From: Halotalea alkalilenta DSM 17697
GTDB taxonomy: Bacteria > Pseudomonadota > Gammaproteobacteria > Pseudomonadales > Halomonadaceae
NCBI RefSeq assembly: GCF_000621205.1
Contig: NZ_KK211228.1
Coordinates: forward strand, 266,246 to 330,245
DNA: 64,000 nucleotides
Reading direction: 5' to 3'
Position 1 is the first letter of the stretch; every line of letters starts with the position of its first letter. The notes beneath the pieces are model-generated. The model saw only the letters and a program-made list of their open reading frames with translations. It was not told the origin of the DNA and searched no databases. This document shows positions 7,684 to 17,455 of this stretch, in pieces. Both the position numbers and the translations under genes were made by a program.

Positions 7684-7728
7684 TGGTCACCGACGAAGCA
7701 TGCCGTCTGGTGGTGATACGGCGGGCGA

Positions 7729-7749
7729 AGTATCATACTAAAGTATAAT
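7729..7749 (+). promoter_or_regulatory. Promoter with palindrome upstream of the FUSC gene
   Basis: A perfect -10 hexamer TATAAT at 7744-7749 lies 57 bp before the start codon. Just upstream is the 11-bp palindrome AGTAT-C-ATACT (7729-7739), which would sit in the promoter spacer. No good -35 is visible, as expected for a promoter that needs an activator. The palindrome is a candidate operator whose regulator is unknown. Confidence 0.45.
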
Positions 7750-7805
7750 CCCTCTTCACTTCGATCGAACGCCAAGCTCCCCTCAGCGCCGAGACGACAT
7801 ACGCG

Positions 7806-8942
7806 ATGCCACTACTGCCGCCCCTCCGCGACCCGTTTTTCATCTATCGGCATCGCCAGCTGATCCATACCTTCCGTGCCGTGCTCGCCCTGGCGATCAT
7901 CTTCGGCCTGCTGGCATTGTTTCAACTGCCCCACGGCAGCTGGGCACTGGTCAGCGCGCTGATGGTGATGGGGGGGCTGCCCCATGTCGGCGGCGTGCTC
8001 GACAAGGGGCTGCAGCGGCTGGCCGGCACCATTCTCGGCGGCCTGTTGGGGATCGCGCTGCTGCTTCTGCCGCTACCCTCCGCCATCTTCGCCAACGGCC
8101 TGACCCTCGCGGCGATCGGCGTCGCCACCTATGCCACCTTCACATCACGCTACGGTTACAGCGCGCTGATGTTCGGCATCACCCTGTTGATGGTGGTCGG
8201 CGACGGCGACCCGGAAATATCCACCGCGCTGTGGCGCGCCGCCAATGTGGTGATCGGCACCAGCATCGCTATCCTCGTTACCCTCCTGGTGCTGCCGCAG
8301 AAGGCCACCGACGTGCTGCGCTTCCTGCTCGCCGACAATCTCGACAAGCTCGCCAGGCTCTACCATTCGCATACCGCATCGAAGCGCCTCGATCTCGAGC
8401 TCGGCGCCAAGCTGATGAAGACCGCCACCGCCCAGCTGGTCAAGCAGCGCGGCCTGATCGACGGCGTCCACCAGGAGGGCCGTATCAAGCGCGGGGCGCT
8501 GAACGACATCCTCTCGCTCGAACGGCGGATGATGTCGACCGTCGAACTGCTGCTGGAGACCCATTGGGATACCCGCGACGGCCATGACCTGATCGAAGGG
8601 CTGGAAGGACTGCGCGAGGAGCAGCATCGCCTGGCGCGCGCGCTGGGCACGCTGGCGTTCCAGATCCGTACCGGCCAGTTGATCGACGTCAAGGTCGCCC
8701 CGTTCAGCCTGCAGCGCTATGCCGGGCGCGCGCTCGGGGCGAGCACCGAGAATGGCCGGCAGCTGTTCAGCCCGAGCGGCTATCTATGGCTCAATCGCGA
8801 ACTTGCGCGCCAGACCAGCGCACTGGCCGCCAATCTCGGCAACATCCAGCGCCTGCCCAGCCAACGGCTCCAGCGGCGCGCCAACCATGACTACATGATC
8901 CACGACAAGCAGCGAATCCCCCACGAGACCAGCGGGGTCTGA
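7806..8942 (+). CDS. FUSC-family inner membrane protein
   Basis: This 378-residue protein belongs to the FUSC superfamily, which includes aromatic-acid and fusaric-acid efflux pumps. About six transmembrane helices lie between residues 20 and 165: the first in FRAVLALAIIFGLLALF, the second in LVSALMVMGGL, and the last in IAILVTLLVLP. A helical cytoplasmic domain of about 200 residues rich in charged heptads follows. Substrate and partners are unknown. No outer-membrane or adaptor gene lies beside it, so a classical three-part pump is not evident. The upstream palindrome suggests it is regulated on its own. Confidence 0.8.
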   Translation: MPLLPPLRDPFFIYRHRQLIHTFRAVLALAIIFGLLALFQLPHGSWALVSALMVMGGLPHVGGVLDKGLQRLAGTILGGLLGIALLLLPLPSAIFANGLTLAAIGVATYATFTSRYGYSALMFGITLLMVVGDGDPEISTALWRAANVVIGTSIAILVTLLVLPQKATDVLRFLLADNLDKLARLYHSHTASKRLDLELGAKLMKTATAQLVKQRGLIDGVHQEGRIKRGALNDILSLERRMMSTVELLLETHWDTRDGHDLIEGLEGLREEQHRLARALGTLAFQIRTGQLIDVKVAPFSLQRYAGRALGASTENGRQLFSPSGYLWLNRELARQTSALAANLGNIQRLPSQRLQRRANHDYMIHDKQRIPHETSGV

Positions 8943-8953
8943 ACTTACGCTCT

Positions 8954-9322
8954 TCAGGCTCGATGCTCGCTGCGCTGCCTGAGTCGCCGCCTCAGCCGCC
9001 AGAGCGTCTGCGCGTCCGCGCTGTCGGGCCACAGCCAAAATACCCGTCCGTCGATCTTCAACCCGATCACCAGCGGCGCGAGCCGAAAAGCGACGATGTC
9101 CACCTCCCGATCGCGGTCGTCCTGCCAGCACGACCGCACGGTCGACCAGCGCAGAGCAGGCGGCGCTCTGCGTGTCTCATACCAGCCCAGCCAACAGAGC
9201 CCTGGCCATGCAAGCAGGCCGAGGCGCCAGTCGAGCCAAAGCCAAAGCGCCAGCGCGATCAGGGAGGCGATTCCCAGATGAGCGGCCAGCGCCAGCCTAG
9301 ATGGGACGAACGTTGACCTCAT
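8954..9322 (-). CDS. ygfX: YgfX-like membrane protein, partner of SdhE
   Basis: This 122-residue protein has two adjacent transmembrane helices near residues 10-45 (LALAAHLGIASLIALALW and GLLAWPGLCWLGWYE) followed by a small soluble domain, the layout of YgfX (CptA). In enterobacteria YgfX works with SdhE. The start is placed at the ATG at 9322, inside the end of sdhE, giving a 26-bp overlap and likely translational coupling. A longer upstream reading is possible but would lie deep inside sdhE. The molecular role of this family is not settled, so the call rests on topology and on the neighbour. Confidence 0.7.
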   Translation of the reverse strand: MRSTFVPSRLALAAHLGIASLIALALWLWLDWRLGLLAWPGLCWLGWYETRRAPPALRWSTVRSCWQDDRDREVDIVAFRLAPLVIGLKIDGRVFWLWPDSADAQTLWRLRRRLRQRSEHRA

Positions 9323-9575
9323 CGCGCTCCCGTGCGTAAGCGACGATATCGTCGATGATCGGCTGCAGGCTCGCGTCGTCGCAAACCTCACGACGCATCA
9401 GCCAGACGAACAGCTCCTGGTCTTCGCGGGCGAGCAGCTGCTGGTAGTCGAGCTGGCGCTGCGGGTCGAGGCTGTCGAAACAGGCGTCGAAGAAGGGCCT
9501 CAGCATCATGTCGAGCTCCCACATGCCGCGCCGTGAGTGCCATTGGAGTCGTTTTCGAGATGCTTCGTCGAACAA
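9297..9575 (-). CDS. sdhE: FAD assembly factor SdhE
   Basis: This 92-residue protein matches SdhE (YgfY), the small chaperone that promotes covalent FAD attachment to succinate dehydrogenase and fumarate reductase. The signature RGMWELD is near residue 16; its arginine-glycine and glutamate form the conserved RGxxE surface. The five-helix all-alpha length is normal. It overlaps ygfX downstream, as in many gammaproteobacteria. No succinate dehydrogenase genes are in the window. Confidence 0.92.
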   Translation of the reverse strand: MFDEASRKRLQWHSRRGMWELDMMLRPFFDACFDSLDPQRQLDYQQLLAREDQELFVWLMRREVCDDASLQPIIDDIVAYARERDEVNVRPI

Positions 9576-9691
9576 GGGAATCTCTCCTGGAAGGGCCGCT
9601 TTCAGGCGACCGTGGGTATTGCATCGGCAGCAGTATAAGGTGCCTGAACACCGTTGTCGGCGGGCCTGCCTAATGTCTTGTTTTTTCAGAA

Positions 9692-9720
9692 TTGTTTTTC
9701 CCGGGGCTGGCCGCTATGCT
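9692..9720 (+). promoter_or_regulatory. Sigma-70-type promoter of ihfB
   Basis: TTGTTT at 9692-9697 and TATGCT at 9715-9720 are separated by exactly 17 bp and lie about 75 bp before ihfB. Both hexamers are close to consensus. The upstream T-rich stretch could act as an UP element. Confidence 0.65.
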
Positions 9721-9796
9721 GAGTCCGGAGGAATTGCCCCACGCAAACAAAAACAACCCTTAACCCCGAGGGATACCGAAGCTTGGAGAGCATCCG

Positions 9797-10093
9797 ATGA
9801 CCAAATCCGAATTGATCGAGCAGATTGCGGCGCAGCACGCCAATTTGTCGCTCAAGGAGGTTGAAACCGCAGTCCGCTTGATCCTCGATGACATCACCGA
9901 AACCCTTGCCAAGGGCGGTCGAGTGGAGATTCGCGGCTTCGGCAGCTTTTCGCTGCACTATCGCGAGCCCCGCGTCGGTCGCAATCCCAAGACCGGCGAT
10001 GCGGTGCCCCTCGATGGTAAGTACGTTCCCCACTTCAAGCCCGGCAAGGAGCTCCGCGAGCAAGTCAATGCGAGCCGCGCGCTCGGCTACTGA
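9797..10093 (+). CDS. ihfB: Integration host factor subunit beta
   Basis: This 98-residue protein is the beta subunit of IHF, the heterodimeric DNA-bending protein used in recombination, replication and transcription. The conserved [17 protein letters not shown] core and the R-x-x-R-NPKTG intercalating arm near residues 60-66 are present, and the tail [12 protein letters not shown] is typical. It lacks its usual upstream neighbour rpsA, which lies 8 kb away on the other strand, but keeps lapA and lapB downstream. A promoter is visible at 9692-9720. Confidence 0.97.
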   Translation: MTKSELIEQIAAQHANLSLKEVETAVRLILDDITETLAKGGRVEIRGFGSFSLHYREPRVGRNPKTGDAVPLDGKYVPHFKPGKELREQVNASRALGY

Positions 10094-10195
10094 GCTGGGC
10101 CCACGCGGCCCCGGTAGCCCCTTGGCGCTGCTAGAATGGTCGCTCGGGCCGTAGAGCGGCCGTTCTCATCCCCTTCGCAAAGGAATCGATCTCTC

Positions 10196-10501
10196 ATGCG
10201 CTGGCTCAAAGGGCTGCTCCTGGCCATCATCTCCTTGGTCGTCGTGCTCTTCGGCATTCTCTTCGCGGTGCGCAACCAGCAGGCCATCCCGCTCGATGTG
10301 ATCTGGATCGAACTGCCCCCCGCCTCCCTCGCGCTCTGGCTCCTCGCGACCCTGCTGCTCGGCGTGATACTCGGCATGGCGGCGATGACCGGGCTCTATG
10401 TGAGGCTGCGCTCCGCACTGGCCCGCAGCCGGCGTGAGAACCGCCAGCAGCAGCTCGAGCTCGACCGCCTGCGTACCCAGGGGCTGAAGGAATCCCACTA
10501 G
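10196..10501 (+). CDS. lapA: Lipopolysaccharide assembly protein A (LapA, DUF1049)
   Basis: This 101-residue inner-membrane protein has two transmembrane helices (LLLAIISLVVVLFGILFAV near residues 7-25 and LALWLLATLLLGVILGMA near 43-60) and a cytoplasmic coiled-coil tail of arginines and glutamines. That layout is LapA (YciS), which works with LapB to tune lipopolysaccharide synthesis through FtsH and LpxC. The ATG at 10196 has AGGAATCG upstream. Its stop codon is followed at once by the lapB start, so the two are coupled. Confidence 0.9.
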   Translation: MRWLKGLLLAIISLVVVLFGILFAVRNQQAIPLDVIWIELPPASLALWLLATLLLGVILGMAAMTGLYVRLRSALARSRRENRQQQLELDRLRTQGLKESH

Positions 10502-11725
10502 ATGCGCGATATTCTCCTCTTCGTCGTCCTGCTCACCGCCCTGATGATCGGTTGGTGGCTCGGACGCCGGGGTTCGACGAAAAGGGGAAGACACCTCGAG
10601 CAACAAGGTACGGTCACGCTCTCGCGTGACTATTTCGTTGGCCTCAACTTCCTGCTCACCGAACAGCCGGACCGCGCGATCGAGACCTTCGTACAGGCAT
10701 TGGAGGTCAACAGCGAGACGATCGACACCCACATCACCCTCGGCAACCTGTTTCGCAGCAGGGGTGAAGCCGATCGTGCGGTGAAGATCCATCAGAACCT
10801 GCTCGCCCGCCCGGCGCTCAGTTCGCGCCAGAGCGACCAGGTCCAGCTTGAGCTCGCGCGCGACTTCATGCGCCTGGGAGTGCTCGATCGCGCCGAGGGG
10901 CTGCTCGACTCTCTGATCAAGCGCTGCCACGACGAGCAGATACTCAGCGCCGCGCGACGGCTTTTGATCGAACTGTTCGAACAGGAGAAGGAGTGGCAAG
11001 CGGCACTCGACGTAGCCAGCACTCAGCGACTGCGCGACGATCCGTCCCTGCAGCGCGCGGCGGCGAACTGGCTTTGCGAGCTGGCATTGGAGGAGTTCGA
11101 GCGGGGACACATCGCGTCGGGACAGAAAAAGCTCAAGCAGGCGTTATCGACCTGCCCTGGCTCGGTACGCAGCCACTGGATCCAGGCGGAGCGTTTCCAT
11201 GCATTGGGCCGCTATCGCGACGAGATCAAAGCGCTGTCGAAAATTCCGCAGCAGGACCGGGAGTTCTCTCCGATCATCCTCGAGCGCCTGGGCCGCTCCT
11301 ACGACATGCTCGACGACGAACCCGGCCTGCTCGCGCACCTCGACCGGGCGCTGGAGCAGACCCCGAGCATCTCGGCGCTACTGATGAGAGCGCAGCGTGG
11401 CCTGCCGCGCGAAGGGTTGGAGGCCACGGCGAAGAAGCTCAGCGAGCGGCTCGAGCAGTTTCCCAATCTCCGCGGCGTCGTCTATCTCGCCGCGCTCGAC
11501 GTCGAGCGCATCGATCCACGGCACCCGGCGGAGCGCCTGCTGATGCAGACCCTGCATCATCATCTGGAGCGGCTGGTCCAGCGAGACCCGCGGTTCGTCT
11601 GCCGCCACTGTGGCTTCCAGATCGAACGGCTCTACTGGCACTGCCCTCAATGCCACGACTGGGAAACGATCAAGCCGATCGACGAATTCCCGCCTCGCAG
11701 CGAAGCGCCCCACGCCGCGCACTGA
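10502..11725 (+). CDS. lapB: Lipopolysaccharide assembly protein B (LapB)
   Basis: This 407-residue protein is LapB (YciM). It has one N-terminal membrane anchor (ILLFVVLLTALMIGWWLG), a series of tetratricopeptide repeats from about residue 40 to 340, and a C-terminal rubredoxin-like metal site with two C-x-x-C knuckles (CRHC near 367 and CPQC near 380). In Escherichia coli LapB brings LpxC to the FtsH protease and so limits lipid A synthesis; lpxC is also in this window. It starts directly after lapA, and pyrF follows in the opposite direction. Confidence 0.95.
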   Translation: MRDILLFVVLLTALMIGWWLGRRGSTKRGRHLEQQGTVTLSRDYFVGLNFLLTEQPDRAIETFVQALEVNSETIDTHITLGNLFRSRGEADRAVKIHQNLLARPALSSRQSDQVQLELARDFMRLGVLDRAEGLLDSLIKRCHDEQILSAARRLLIELFEQEKEWQAALDVASTQRLRDDPSLQRAAANWLCELALEEFERGHIASGQKKLKQALSTCPGSVRSHWIQAERFHALGRYRDEIKALSKIPQQDREFSPIILERLGRSYDMLDDEPGLLAHLDRALEQTPSISALLMRAQRGLPREGLEATAKKLSERLEQFPNLRGVVYLAALDVERIDPRHPAERLLMQTLHHHLERLVQRDPRFVCRHCGFQIERLYWHCPQCHDWETIKPIDEFPPRSEAPHAAH

Positions 11726-11749
11726 GCGCAGCCGGGCTCACGACCGGGT

Positions 11750-12445
11750 TCAGTGTCCCTCGATTTCGCGCAGCACTTCCGCCAGTGCCTTGGAGGGGTC
11801 GTCAGCCTGGGTCACCGGGCGTCCGATCACCAAATGGGTGCTGCCATCATCCAGCGCCTGCGCCGGCGTGGTGATGCGCTGCTGGTCGTTGGCGGCCGCG
11901 AACCAGGGGCGAATCCCCGGCGTCACCTTGAGGAAATCGTCCCCGCAGCACTGGCGCACCCTGCGCGCCTCGCGCGCCGAGCAGACCACGCCATCGAGCC
12001 CGGAGGCCTGGGCCAGCTGCGCCAGGCGCTCGACCTGCTCATCGATCGTCGAGGTGATACCGACCTCGGCCAGCTCGCTCCCGGCCAGGCTGGTCAGCAC
12101 GGTAACCGCGGTCAGGTGGGTCTTCATCGAGTGCTTCTCGAGGATGTCGGCCGCCGCCTCCATCATCCGCCGTCCTCCCGAGGCGTGGACGTTGACCATC
12201 CATACGCCCTGGTCCGCCGCCGCGAGCACCGCCTTGGCGACGGTGTTCGGAATGTCGTGGAATTTCAGATCGAGGAATACCTCGAAACCACGGTTGCGCA
12301 ACGCGCGCAGGACCAGCGGTCCCTCCGCGGTGAAGAGTTCGTTGCCGACCTTGACCCGACATGTCGCGGGGTCGAGCAGATCGGCGATCGCCAGCGCATC
12401 GTCCAGCTTTGCGTAGTCGAGGGCGATGATCAGGGGTGATTGCAT
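11750..12445 (-). CDS. pyrF: Orotidine 5'-phosphate decarboxylase
   Basis: This 231-residue TIM-barrel enzyme converts OMP to UMP in the last step of pyrimidine synthesis. The active-site [10 protein letters not shown] motif with its Lys-Asp pair is near residue 60, substrate Asp and Lys residues lie in IIALDYAK and CRVKVGNE, and the phosphate-binding end is [10 protein letters not shown]. The ATG at 12445 has AAGGA upstream. pyrF normally follows lapB on the same strand in enterobacteria; here it faces lapB with 24 bp between the two stop codons. Confidence 0.95.
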   Translation of the reverse strand: MQSPLIIALDYAKLDDALAIADLLDPATCRVKVGNELFTAEGPLVLRALRNRGFEVFLDLKFHDIPNTVAKAVLAAADQGVWMVNVHASGGRRMMEAAADILEKHSMKTHLTAVTVLTSLAGSELAEVGITSTIDEQVERLAQLAQASGLDGVVCSAREARRVRQCCGDDFLKVTPGIRPWFAAANDQQRITTPAQALDDGSTHLVIGRPVTQADDPSKALAEVLREIEGH

Positions 12446-12679
12446 GGGGAATCCTTCGTTGAAGAGAGACGGAGGGCGTCCCGGCGTCCGTGTTCCTCGC
12501 GGGAATCCACAACGCTCGTCGGCGTCGTTTATACCCTTCGCTTCGCGAGTTGGAAAGCGATCGCCACTCATCCGGATGAGGCATCCTTTCGTCCAGGGTC
12601 AAAAACCGACGAGCCGGGTCGATAGCTCTCATCGAGGGCGTTTCCCTCCAACCGACATTTCCGCTTTCGGAGACCGACC

Positions 12680-12946
12680 ATGAGCACCTATCTTCTGTCC
12701 CCCCTGCTCGCCGTACTGCTGACGCTGGCCCAACCCGCCGCAGCGCTCGAGCCAGCACCGATCGATGTCAACACCGCCACCGTCGAACAGCTAGTGCACC
12801 TGCCAGGCATCGGCCCGGCCAAGGCACAGGCGATCGTCGCCGAGCGAGAAGCGAATGGCCCCTTCCTCGATGCCATGGACCTGACTCGCACGGAGGGCAT
12901 CGGTGCGGCGACCGTCAGTATCCTCGAAGAGCACCTGAGCTTCTGA
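12680..12946 (+). CDS. ComEA-like helix-hairpin-helix protein
   Basis: This 88-residue protein has a signal peptide (LLSPLLAVLLTLAQPAAA, cleavage near residue 23) and a double helix-hairpin-helix domain: DVNTATVEQLVHLPGIGPAKAQAI and a second hairpin ending GIGAATVSILEEHL. This is the ComEA/YbaV architecture. Such periplasmic proteins bind double-stranded DNA during natural transformation. A role in DNA uptake is plausible next to the pilus genes at 34-37 kb, but many genomes carry this protein without known competence. Confidence 0.85.
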   Translation: MSTYLLSPLLAVLLTLAQPAAALEPAPIDVNTATVEQLVHLPGIGPAKAQAIVAEREANGPFLDAMDLTRTEGIGAATVSILEEHLSF

Positions 12947-12952
12947 GCCATC

Positions 12953-12974
12953 GCGGCGCGGCCCGCCGCGCCGC
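12953..12974 (+). terminator. Hairpin after the ComEA-like gene
   Basis: A perfect 10-bp stem GCGGCGCGGC / GCCGCGCCGC with a 2-base spacer begins 6 bp beyond the stop codon. Only two T residues follow, so it may act as a weak or factor-assisted terminator or as an RNA-stabilising end. Confidence 0.45.
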
Positions 12975-13061
12975 TTCAGATCTGGATCACCCAGCACCAT
13001 TGAAATCCGGCCAAGGAGCGCCCACTAGTAAGGTCATTCCTTTACCTCCTTGGACCGCTCC

Positions 13062-13547
13062 ATGCCGATTTTCATCTTCATCGCGCTTTACTTCCTCGCC
13101 GACCTGATCGCACTGATCCTGCTTGGTGGCCAGATCGGAGTGCTCGCCACGTTGCTGCTGATCATCGGCACGGCGGTACTCGGCATCCAACTGATTCGCC
13201 GTGAAGGCATGCAGGCATTGCGCAACGCTCAGCTCAGCCTGCTTCAAGGACGGGCCAACCCTTCAGAATTGATCCGTGGCAGCACCCTGGTCATCGCCGG
13301 CTTCATGCTGCTGCTGCCGGGTCCACTCAGCGACCTGGTCGGGCTCTGCTGCCTGGTGCCGCTGCTGCTCCGGCGCTTGCGCGGCAACCCACCGGTGGAG
13401 CCCTATCACCCGCGACGGGACCGCACCGGCGGAGACACCTTCCACGGTGAAGCGCCCTTCCGCGACGAGCGTGCAGCCCAAAGCGATCGATCCAACCAAG
13501 GCCAGACCATCGAAGGAGAGTACATCGAGCACAAGCATCGCGATTGA
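13062..13547 (+). CDS. fxsA: FxsA family membrane protein
   Basis: This 161-residue cytoplasmic-membrane protein matches FxsA (YtzA). Three hydrophobic segments lie near residues 2-20, 25-45 and 77-105 (IFIFIALYFLADLIALILLG; VLATLLLIIGTAVLG; STLVIAGFMLLLPGPLSD), with the typical L-L-P-G-P-x-D turn. A polar, charged tail of about 50 residues follows. FxsA lies just before groES in Escherichia coli and other gammaproteobacteria, as here. Its function is not well known beyond suppression of phage exclusion. The start could also be the TTG 12 bases upstream; neither has a strong ribosome binding site. Confidence 0.85.
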   Translation: MPIFIFIALYFLADLIALILLGGQIGVLATLLLIIGTAVLGIQLIRREGMQALRNAQLSLLQGRANPSELIRGSTLVIAGFMLLLPGPLSDLVGLCCLVPLLLRRLRGNPPVEPYHPRRDRTGGDTFHGEAPFRDERAAQSDRSNQGQTIEGEYIEHKHRD

Positions 13548-13592
13548 CTTTCGCCAGGGTGTGCTCCGGGCCGAAAAATTTGCCGAGCGCCC

Positions 13593-13620
13593 CTTGAAAT
13601 GCAAAACCGCGACCACATTA
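13593..13620 (+). promoter_or_regulatory. Heat-shock (sigma-32) promoter of groES-groEL
   Basis: CTTGAAA at 13593-13599 and CCACATTA at 13613-13620 are separated by 13 bp, matching the sigma-32 consensus CTTGAAA-N(11-16)-CCCCATNT in all but one of the informative -10 positions. The element lies about 125 bp before groES. No CIRCE inverted repeat is seen, so control by RpoH rather than HrcA is inferred. Confidence 0.75.
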
Positions 13621-13744
13621 ATAGCCCGACATCGAGACGAGATCGTTTGAGTTTTGGTCCGGGATACCGGCCAAGCCCCGCCGAGCCAGTGATGGCGAGG
13701 CGTCCGACATTCGAGTGACAGGTAACTTCAGGAGAACTTGAGCA

Positions 13745-14038
13745 ATGAAAATTCGTCCCTTGCATGAGCGCGTCGTCGTTCGTCGCCTGGAAGAAGAACA
13801 GAAGACCGCTGGCGGCATCGTGCTGCCGGGCAACGCGCAAGAAAAGCCGACCCGCGGTGAAATCCTGGCCGTCGGCAAGGGTCGTATCCTCGAAAACGGC
13901 GAGGTTCGCCCGCTCGACGTCAAGGTCGGTGACAAAGTGATCTTCAAGGAAGGTTTCGGGGTCGAGAAACAGAAGATCGACGGTGAAGAAGTCCTGATCA
14001 TGAGCGAGTCCGACATTCTTGGCGTGCTCGAGGCCTGA
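13745..14038 (+). CDS. groES: Co-chaperonin GroES
   Basis: This 97-residue protein is the lid of the GroEL folding chamber. The mobile loop [14 protein letters not shown], which binds GroEL, is near residues 17-31, and the beta-barrel core [14 protein letters not shown] follows. Length is normal. It is the first gene of the groES-groEL operon, with an AGGAG site about 10 bases before the ATG and a sigma-32 promoter upstream. Confidence 0.98.
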   Translation: MKIRPLHERVVVRRLEEEQKTAGGIVLPGNAQEKPTRGEILAVGKGRILENGEVRPLDVKVGDKVIFKEGFGVEKQKIDGEEVLIMSESDILGVLEA

Positions 14039-14081
14039 TCGGCCATCTCGAACACCCGGTCGCCTTAGCGGCGACAAATGA

Positions 14082-15767
<1,686 letters not shown>

Positions 15768-15808
15768 TCCACGCCCTCCCCGGCCGATCCAACGGCCGGC
15801 CAACGAAA

Positions 15809-15836
15809 GCCTCGCGCCCCCGCGCGAGGCTTTTTT
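15809..15836 (+). terminator. Rho-independent terminator of groES-groEL
   Basis: A 9-bp GC stem GCCTCGCGC / GCGCGAGGC with a CCCC loop is followed directly by six T residues. It lies about 40 bp beyond the groEL stop codon. Confidence 0.93.
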
Positions 15837-15931
15837 ATGCGCCCAGCCACGGCTCGAGTCGGTGCCAGTTCCCCGGAGAAGCCCGGCGGGATTTAGCTGA
15901 TAGCGTCCCGGGGTGGAGAGCGCCTGGTGCA

Positions 15932-16318
15932 CTAATCCAATGGCGGGGCAGCCCCTTCGACGAGCATCCTGCGCAGGCGCACGCGGCGACGTTCGAGATC
16001 GGCGATCTGCCGTTCCACCGAAGCCAATCGCTTGCGCTGGACCTCGGAGGTTTCGGGGCAGGCCGCCGCGCCTTCGATCATGAGCATGCAGTCGGGAAAC
16101 CCGCGAATCTCGGTCAGGCTGAAGCCGGCCGCGATCAGCCGCTGAATCTGCCTGACCCGCACGATCGCTGTGGCCGGGAATGTGCGGTAGCCGTTACCGG
16201 CACGACCGGAAGAGAGCAGGCCGTGCTCGTCATAGTGGCGAAGCGAGCGCACGCTCGCCCCGGTTTCGCGGGCGAGCATGCCGATCGACATGGGGTGCTT
16301 GGAAGTGATCTGGTTCAT
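15932..16318 (-). CDS. MerR family transcriptional regulator
   Basis: This 128-residue protein has the N-terminal MerR winged helix (SIGMLARETGASVRSLRHYD then GYRTF near residues 10-45), a dimerisation coiled coil (RQIADLERRRVRLRRML), and a cysteine pair (C82 and C92 approximately) around the loop where family members bind metals or effectors. The start is placed at 16318; an internal ATG at 16291 is also possible. It is divergent from an exported hydrolase. The shared 91-bp region contains a MerR-type operator inside a long promoter spacer. The effector is unknown; the cysteine spacing does not clearly match CueR, ZntR or SoxR. Confidence 0.88.
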   Translation of the reverse strand: MNQITSKHPMSIGMLARETGASVRSLRHYDEHGLLSSGRAGNGYRTFPATAIVRVRQIQRLIAAGFSLTEIRGFPDCMLMIEGAAACPETSEVQRKRLASVERQIADLERRRVRLRRMLVEGAAPPLD

Positions 16319-16343
16319 GGGGCATAAGCGTAGCACCCGGCGC

Positions 16344-16374
16344 TTGACCCTCACACCGGCGTGAGGGTTGAAAC
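16344..16374 (+). promoter_or_regulatory. MerR-type promoter/operator
   Basis: A -35 TTGACC at 16344-16349 is followed by the dyad ACCCTCAC-N6-GTGAGGGT (16347-16368), and a weak -10 (TGAAAC) begins at 16369 after a 19-bp spacer. An operator between -35 and -10 with a 19-20 bp spacer is the hallmark of MerR-activated promoters. It drives the hydrolase at 16409 and probably feeds back on the regulator. Confidence 0.75.
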
Positions 16375-16408
16375 TGTCTCCATCTGCACTTCCAGGAGCC
16401 TTCTCATC

Positions 16409-17314
16409 ATGCTTCACCCAAAGCTTGCTCGTGGTTTCCAAATAGTGATGGTGACCTTGATGATGGCCATATCGGCCGTCGCGCTGGCGAACACCAAGCA
16501 CTACACCGTGACCGCGCCGGATGGGGTCACGCTCGCCGTCCAGGAATCGGGCGATCCCCACGGCCCCGCGGTGGTCTTCGTCCACGGACTGCTCGGCAGC
16601 CATCTGAGCTGGGACGCGCAGATGACCAGCCCGGAGCTCCAACGCTACCGGCTGATCACCTATGACCTGCGCGGCCATGGTCTATCCGGCAAGCCGGAGA
16701 ATACCGATGCCTATACCGACGGGCGCCGCTGGGCGGACGACCTAGCGGCGGTGATCGCAGCGTCGGATGCGCGTGATCCCGTACTGGTGGGATGGTCGCT
16801 AGGCGCCGCCGTGATCACGAACTACCTGGCCGCCTACGGCGACGAGCGCATCGCCGGTGCCGTCTATGTCGGCGGCGTGATCGAACTAAGCCCGGAGCTG
16901 AGCGCGCCCCACCCCGACGTGTACCGCGATCTGACGTCGCCCGATTTGAAGACTCACCTCGATGCAGAGCGCACCTTCCTCACCCTGTGTTTCGAGACTC
17001 AGCCCGATCCGATCACCTTCCAGCGCCTGCTCGCCAATGCGGCCCTGGCATCGCCGCAGATGCAAAGTGCGGTGCTTTCGATGACGATCGCCTCCGCCGA
17101 AGGCCTGGGCTCGATCCATAAGCCACTGCTGCTGCTCTATGGCGCACGCGATTCCCTAGTGGACGCAGAGCGCTCCATCGCCCGCGCCACGGCCCTGAAC
17201 CCGCGAATCCGCAGCACGCGCTATGCGCAGTCGGGACACGCACCGTTCATCGAGGAAGCCGACCGCTTCGATCGCGACCTGTCCGATTTCATCGATGCCG
17301 CCAACCCCCACTGA
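16409..17314 (+). CDS. Exported alpha/beta hydrolase
   Basis: This 301-residue protein has a signal peptide (GFQIVMVTLMMAISAVALA, cleavage near residue 28) and an alpha/beta-hydrolase fold. It has the HG oxyanion motif in FVHGLLGSHLSWD near residue 57, the nucleophile serine in GWSLGAA near residue 125, an aspartate in LLYGARDSLVD near 243, and a histidine in SGHAPFIEE near 275. The substrate is unknown; an ester or epoxide in the periplasm is possible. The start at 16409 has AGGAG upstream. It is under a MerR-type promoter, so it is probably induced by a specific compound or stress. Confidence 0.85.
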   Translation: MLHPKLARGFQIVMVTLMMAISAVALANTKHYTVTAPDGVTLAVQESGDPHGPAVVFVHGLLGSHLSWDAQMTSPELQRYRLITYDLRGHGLSGKPENTDAYTDGRRWADDLAAVIAASDARDPVLVGWSLGAAVITNYLAAYGDERIAGAVYVGGVIELSPELSAPHPDVYRDLTSPDLKTHLDAERTFLTLCFETQPDPITFQRLLANAALASPQMQSAVLSMTIASAEGLGSIHKPLLLLYGARDSLVDAERSIARATALNPRIRSTRYAQSGHAPFIEEADRFDRDLSDFIDAANPH

Positions 17315-17455
17315 TCCGGCATCGATGACCGCGTCCGGCGCGATGGCGCCGGACGCAGGCTCGCGGCGAAAGAGGCAAGGAGCGGGTTCGATACTCCCCT
17401 GCCGTTGCCATCGATATAATGGCACCTCGCCCTACCCCCGGACTCCATACCCCTC

